A stretch of 8,882 nucleotides of DNA from Candidatus Hodarchaeota archaeon (GTDB lineage Archaea; Asgardarchaeota; Heimdallarchaeia; Hodarchaeales; Hodarchaeaceae). This document shows, in pieces, positions 5,943-8,882 of this stretch (within the stretch, counting starts at the first letter, position 1; each line of letters begins with the position of its first letter). Position numbers and translations under genes: made by a program. The stretch is from contig JAEOSP010000264.1 of NCBI GenBank assembly GCA_016840305.1, positions 1-8,882 on the forward strand. The letters run 5' to 3'. The notes below the pieces were generated by a model. The model did no database searches. It saw nothing but the letters and a program-made list of their open reading frames with translations, and was not told the DNA's origin.

Positions 5943-7274
5943 CTATCTTGGCAATTTATATCTAATTGTCAAACTTGCACCCATTCCACTGGGCGGTTCT
6001 TTCAATAATTCATCCCCAGGTTTCATGTTTTGCTTCATCACACTGCAGCAAACTGGCATCCTATGATTAGATCCTGGATAGCCCCCAACCTGGCGATGTA
6101 GATCACCTGCCCTTAACTCTACGTAAGGAAGACCTTTATCTTGAGCAGCCATAAATATTTGATTTAAAGTACTCTTGAATTCTAAATTTGTGGGTGAAGT
6201 TTTATTATCTTTTTGGTTTTGTTTATTTATTACTTTATTTGTAAAGTCTTGTTTCTCATCGATTCTTGATTTATATACTACACTATCCTTCACCTCGATT
6301 TTCCTACCGGTGACATAATCTCCTTGAACAATCAAGGAATCATGTATATACTCCTTTATCTTAGTTCTCTTTTGTATCTCATCTAAAATGCAATGGTAGA
6401 AACCTATCAGCGATTCTTCATTTTCTGCAAAAGCTTTTAGTATAAGTTTAGATTTGGTTTTTCCACCTATTACTTCAGCATGAATAGCATACTTTAAACC
6501 CTTCACGCCTTCACAATAGAATCTTCCAACCCCACGAAACATTCCAGAAGCGTCAGTAATTTTAGGTTTGAGCATATAACAGTTGATATCCCTGACCACA
6601 TCTACCATTATGTCAAAAAGGGCTTTTGCTTCAAAAGGAATTTCTTCAGTTGTTTCTTCAACCTTGATCATTTTACTTACATTATTACGCCAACTATTCT
6701 CATCTATTTGAACAACTTTCATCATAGGGCATACAATTGCAGTTGTTTTAGGTTCAATTTTTAACTCTTTATACTCTTTTGTATGATAATCATAATAGAC
6801 TATTTTCCCAGAGATAACCACATTACCACATTCACCTTTTGGTCGAAGGATAAAAGTAATTGTTGCAGATTCATTAGGCTGCAAAAGGTCTAATCCTTTC
6901 TCATCCTTATCAAGGATAAAAACATTATCAGAAAGATAGGGTTTGATCCTGATCCTAGCAATAGGTTCCTCAGAATTGTTTTCTACTTTTACTTTGTATA
7001 TTACTTTTGCTTTTTCATAGTTTATTGCAGATTTAATTTTAATAGATTTATCAATAGTAATTAACTTTGACAAAATAGGTTGAGTTAGTGTTTCTTTTAA
7101 ATTATTTCTATTATTTGTAATTAATTTCATGTTCTGTTTATCTATTTTCTTTATTTTAGAATCTTTATTTTTGTTTCTTCTTGATATTACTAAATATGTC
7201 ATAACCGTTAGCCAAATTCCAATGATAATTAAAAAACCGATTGTCATCCAATTTACAGCCTCATCCTCTGTCAT
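5943..7274 (-). CDS. Membrane-anchored protein with appendage-like module, DSVV tag and GDLHR/GGYPG C-terminal domain
   Basis: A 443-residue protein. One N-terminal membrane segment (about 9-30) is followed by basic residues, which predicts a cytoplasmic body. After a linker, residues about 75-180 look like an Ig-type beta-sandwich (alternating strands, LQPNESATITFILRPKGEC). Residues 182-302 look like an alpha/beta platform (IVCPMMKVVQ, GVKGLKYAIHAEV, KLILKAFAENEE). The same two-domain block occurs in 7327-8880. The tag GDYVTGRKIEVKDSVV lies at 318-333. A Lys/Gln-rich linker leads to a compact C-terminal domain (364-443) with AGDLHR, GGYPGSNHRMPVCC and GASLTIRYKLP. I recall that domain from bacterial and archaeal proteins, sometimes near nucleases, but cannot name it. 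The start at 7274 has AAGGAAG 11 bases upstream. The gene follows 7327-8880 after 52 bases and is probably co-transcribed. Confidence 0.85.
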   Translation of the reverse strand: MTEDEAVNWMTIGFLIIIGIWLTVMTYLVISRRNKNKDSKIKKIDKQNMKLITNNRNNLKETLTQPILSKLITIDKSIKIKSAINYEKAKVIYKVKVENNSEEPIARIRIKPYLSDNVFILDKDEKGLDLLQPNESATITFILRPKGECGNVVISGKIVYYDYHTKEYKELKIEPKTTAIVCPMMKVVQIDENSWRNNVSKMIKVEETTEEIPFEAKALFDIMVDVVRDINCYMLKPKITDASGMFRGVGRFYCEGVKGLKYAIHAEVIGGKTKSKLILKAFAENEESLIGFYHCILDEIQKRTKIKEYIHDSLIVQGDYVTGRKIEVKDSVVYKSRIDEKQDFTNKVINKQNQKDNKTSPTNLEFKSTLNQIFMAAQDKGLPYVELRAGDLHRQVGGYPGSNHRMPVCCSVMKQNMKPGDELLKEPPSGMGASLTIRYKLPR

Positions 7275-7326
7275 TTTCTTTCATCTTCCTTAAATTATAT
7301 ATTGTTATTTTCAGCTTACATCTATA

Positions 7327-8880
7327 TCATCTCAAACTCCCAATACTACTTCTCAACACAACACTATCAATAACATTTACTGTTTGATTTATATTTATAT
7401 TGGTAATTTCTTTTGCACCTTTTTCTGTCTCTAACACAAATTTAAAGGTGCCCATAACCTCGCCTATGAATGAAGGAAGTCCACCTTCATCACTACAAAA
7501 AGCTCTTGCACTAATATCTGCTCCATCACCTCCAATGGTCTTATTGACAATAATAAGTAAAAGATAATTTAATCTTTGAACTTTGGAAATCCCAGATAAA
7601 TAAACTAAATATTTCCTTTCTTCTGATCCACCAATTTCTTCATGACCCACTTCATGCATATAAGGGATATGTGTATTTATAACTTCCAAAATGTGCCTAG
7701 GAGTAACATCACGAAGAGAAAAACCATACTCAGTTTTCGAATATATCTTTGTTAGCTCAATAAACTCAGTTTCATTCATTTCCAATGGTTCGATAAATGG
7801 GCATACCAGGCCAGTTTCTTTAGGTTTCATATCAGCTGTCCTCAATATCCCTTTTGGATCATGATATTCAATAATACCCTGTATCTTTGTGTTTACACAT
7901 CTAACAGGTTTTAGTAAAAAGGAAAGTCCTTGTGAGTCGCCTGGGCCTAATTTTGCTAATGAAAGAACACCACTAGTTGGATTTATCATTATAAGGGCAT
8001 CCTTTGGAACTGAAATCCTAACAGCGATATCAGTAATAGTATGTGGATAATTATTTTTTACTTTGATTCCTAACTTAACTTTATCGCTTATTACACCAAT
8101 TGTTCGTTTTACCTCTATTTGTGATTCATCTTTTGTTAATATTGATTGGGTAATTGATGATATTGTTTGCGTCCGAGAAATCACATCTCCTAAAGAATTT
8201 TGGATTTCATCTTGTCTTCTTTTGATCTCATCTATAGTACCTGAACTATCTACAGTTTCGATGCCAATTTTAGAACTAAGGATTATTGATTTAGCTCTAT
8301 CTTCTACCTCAATAATACTATGTTGATGCTCATTATCCAGGTGAGATAATGTCTCTATCTCACTTTCAAGAGATTTTACATTTTCTTTCAGATTTTTTAT
8401 TATTTCTTTTGCTTCCTTACCTGCAATTGTCTCATGCCGAGTCAATTTCTCATATTCTGAAATGAGGTTAAGAGTTTCTTCTTTCTTTCTATTTAAATCA
8501 AGCATTCTGTTTTGGATAGAATGATCATCAGTAATCTTTTTCCATTCAATAAAAAGAGTCAATAATTGCGAGTATAAAGATTTATCAAGGGAATCATTTA
8601 ATGCCAAATTACATGAATTTGAAAGCCATGATTGAAATTTATTTAAATAATCTAAATCTGTATCAATTGTGGTCCTTAACCTTTGGGTTTCATTTTTTAA
8701 ATTCGTTAAACTAATCTTCTTCGCTTTAAGATCCAAACTCTGGGAATTATATAATTGTGAACAAAGATTATTGTATACTCCGCTATTCCATGTAATATTA
8801 AAACCGAAGTTATCTAATTTAGAAATGATTTTACATATTTCTGTTAATTCTGATGTGACATACTGGTTTAAATGATACAC
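7327..8880 (-). CDS. Helical/coiled-coil protein with appendage-like module and C-terminal DSVV tag (5' end may be cut)
   Basis: 517 residues are visible from a GTG two bases inside the right edge; the true start may lie outside the window. Residues 1-250 are helical and coiled-coil, with no membrane segment. Residues about 255-357 form a probable Ig-type beta-sandwich (LGIKVKNN, LGPGDSQGLSFLLKPVRC, IQGIIEYHD), and 359-485 an alpha/beta platform (VCPFIEPLEM, KYLVYLSGISKVQRLNYLLLI, ADISARAFCSDE). The two domains align by eye with the same region of 5943-7274: both have PK-x-T/G-x-x-VCP at the junction and a GxxxxxFIGE or SLIGFYH helix at the end. The last 25 residues carry the tag VNVIDSVVLRSSI (501-513). 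The order beta-sandwich then platform recalls gamma-COP and adaptor appendages; this is a structural hypothesis only. A soluble partner of the membrane-anchored paralogue is a plausible role. Confidence 0.83.
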   Translation of the reverse strand: MYHLNQYVTSELTEICKIISKLDNFGFNITWNSGVYNNLCSQLYNSQSLDLKAKKISLTNLKNETQRLRTTIDTDLDYLNKFQSWLSNSCNLALNDSLDKSLYSQLLTLFIEWKKITDDHSIQNRMLDLNRKKEETLNLISEYEKLTRHETIAGKEAKEIIKNLKENVKSLESEIETLSHLDNEHQHSIIEVEDRAKSIILSSKIGIETVDSSGTIDEIKRRQDEIQNSLGDVISRTQTISSITQSILTKDESQIEVKRTIGVISDKVKLGIKVKNNYPHTITDIAVRISVPKDALIMINPTSGVLSLAKLGPGDSQGLSFLLKPVRCVNTKIQGIIEYHDPKGILRTADMKPKETGLVCPFIEPLEMNETEFIELTKIYSKTEYGFSLRDVTPRHILEVINTHIPYMHEVGHEEIGGSEERKYLVYLSGISKVQRLNYLLLIIVNKTIGGDGADISARAFCSDEGGLPSFIGEVMGTFKFVLETEKGAKEITNININQTVNVIDSVVLRSSIGSLR

Positions 8881-8882
8881 CT

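Noticed and set aside
2375..5945. TAG stops of genes 2375-4240 and 5943-7274 as pyrrolysine codons
   Set aside because: After each TAG the frame meets another stop within 3 and 8 codons respectively, with no conserved-looking sequence, so they read as normal stops.
7291..7303. TATA-like AATATATAATTTA ahead of gene 5943-7274
   Set aside because: It is only about 20-25 bases from the ATG, which would put transcription start at the start codon, yet a ribosome site is present. Co-transcription with the upstream gene is simpler.
8063..8875. Two plus-strand frames opposite the right-most gene
   Set aside because: They lie wholly antisense to the 517-residue protein and have no recognisable features.
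1..8882. CRISPR array, tRNA or rRNA, insertion sequence, phage or restriction system
   Set aside because: No regularly spaced direct repeats, RNA-like folds, transposase, integrase, methyltransferase or nuclease motifs were seen; the GDLHR/GGYPG domain alone is not enough for a defence call.

Overview
The window is AT-rich DNA that is very probably archaeal. The first two reading frames at the left edge encode a Vps4/CdvC-type AAA+ ATPase and a Snf7/CdvB-type ESCRT-III protein, an adjacent pair typical of archaeal cell-division and membrane-remodelling loci. Archaeal-style TATA boxes, G-rich Shine-Dalgarno sequences and several small zinc ribbons agree with this. A Thermoplasmatota-like or other euryarchaeal source is my guess; no rRNA or other phylogenetic marker is present to settle it.

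All seven genes lie on the minus strand, so transcription runs from the right edge to the left. In that order: (1) 7327-8880, a long helical/coiled-coil protein ending in a beta-sandwich plus alpha/beta module and a short DSVV tag; (2) 5943-7274, a membrane-anchored paralogue of that module, with the same tag and a second small C-terminal domain containing GDLHR and GGYPG; (3) 4393-5853, a very charged coiled-coil protein ending in a probable winged helix; (4) 2375-4240, a protein with two zinc ribbons, three DSVV tags and a membrane hairpin; (5) 1541-2338, a two-TM protein with a TPR-like helical region and a C-terminal DSVV tag; (6) 785-1351, ESCRT-III; (7) 1-769, the Vps4-like ATPase, cut by the window edge. 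Genes 6 and 7 are 15 bases apart and form an operon behind a clear TATA promoter. Genes 4 and 5 look like another transcription unit, with a plausible TATA box ahead of gene 4.

The most interesting pattern is that four of the five genes beside the ESCRT pair share a short tag of the form (GDYVxGxK)xxIxDSVVxxSxI. Two of them also share a two-domain module whose order and sequence pattern recall the beta-sandwich plus platform appendage of clathrin adaptors and gamma-COP. Three encoded proteins have membrane segments. I infer, without proof, a membrane-associated assembly in which tag-bearing scaffold proteins work with ESCRT-III and Vps4. A second odd point is a zinc-ribbon-like segment read in the same frame just after the TGA stop of gene 3, which suggests a recent nonsense change or readthrough.

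No RNA genes, CRISPR arrays, insertion sequences or attachment sites were seen. No stretch longer than about 190 bases lacks a gene.
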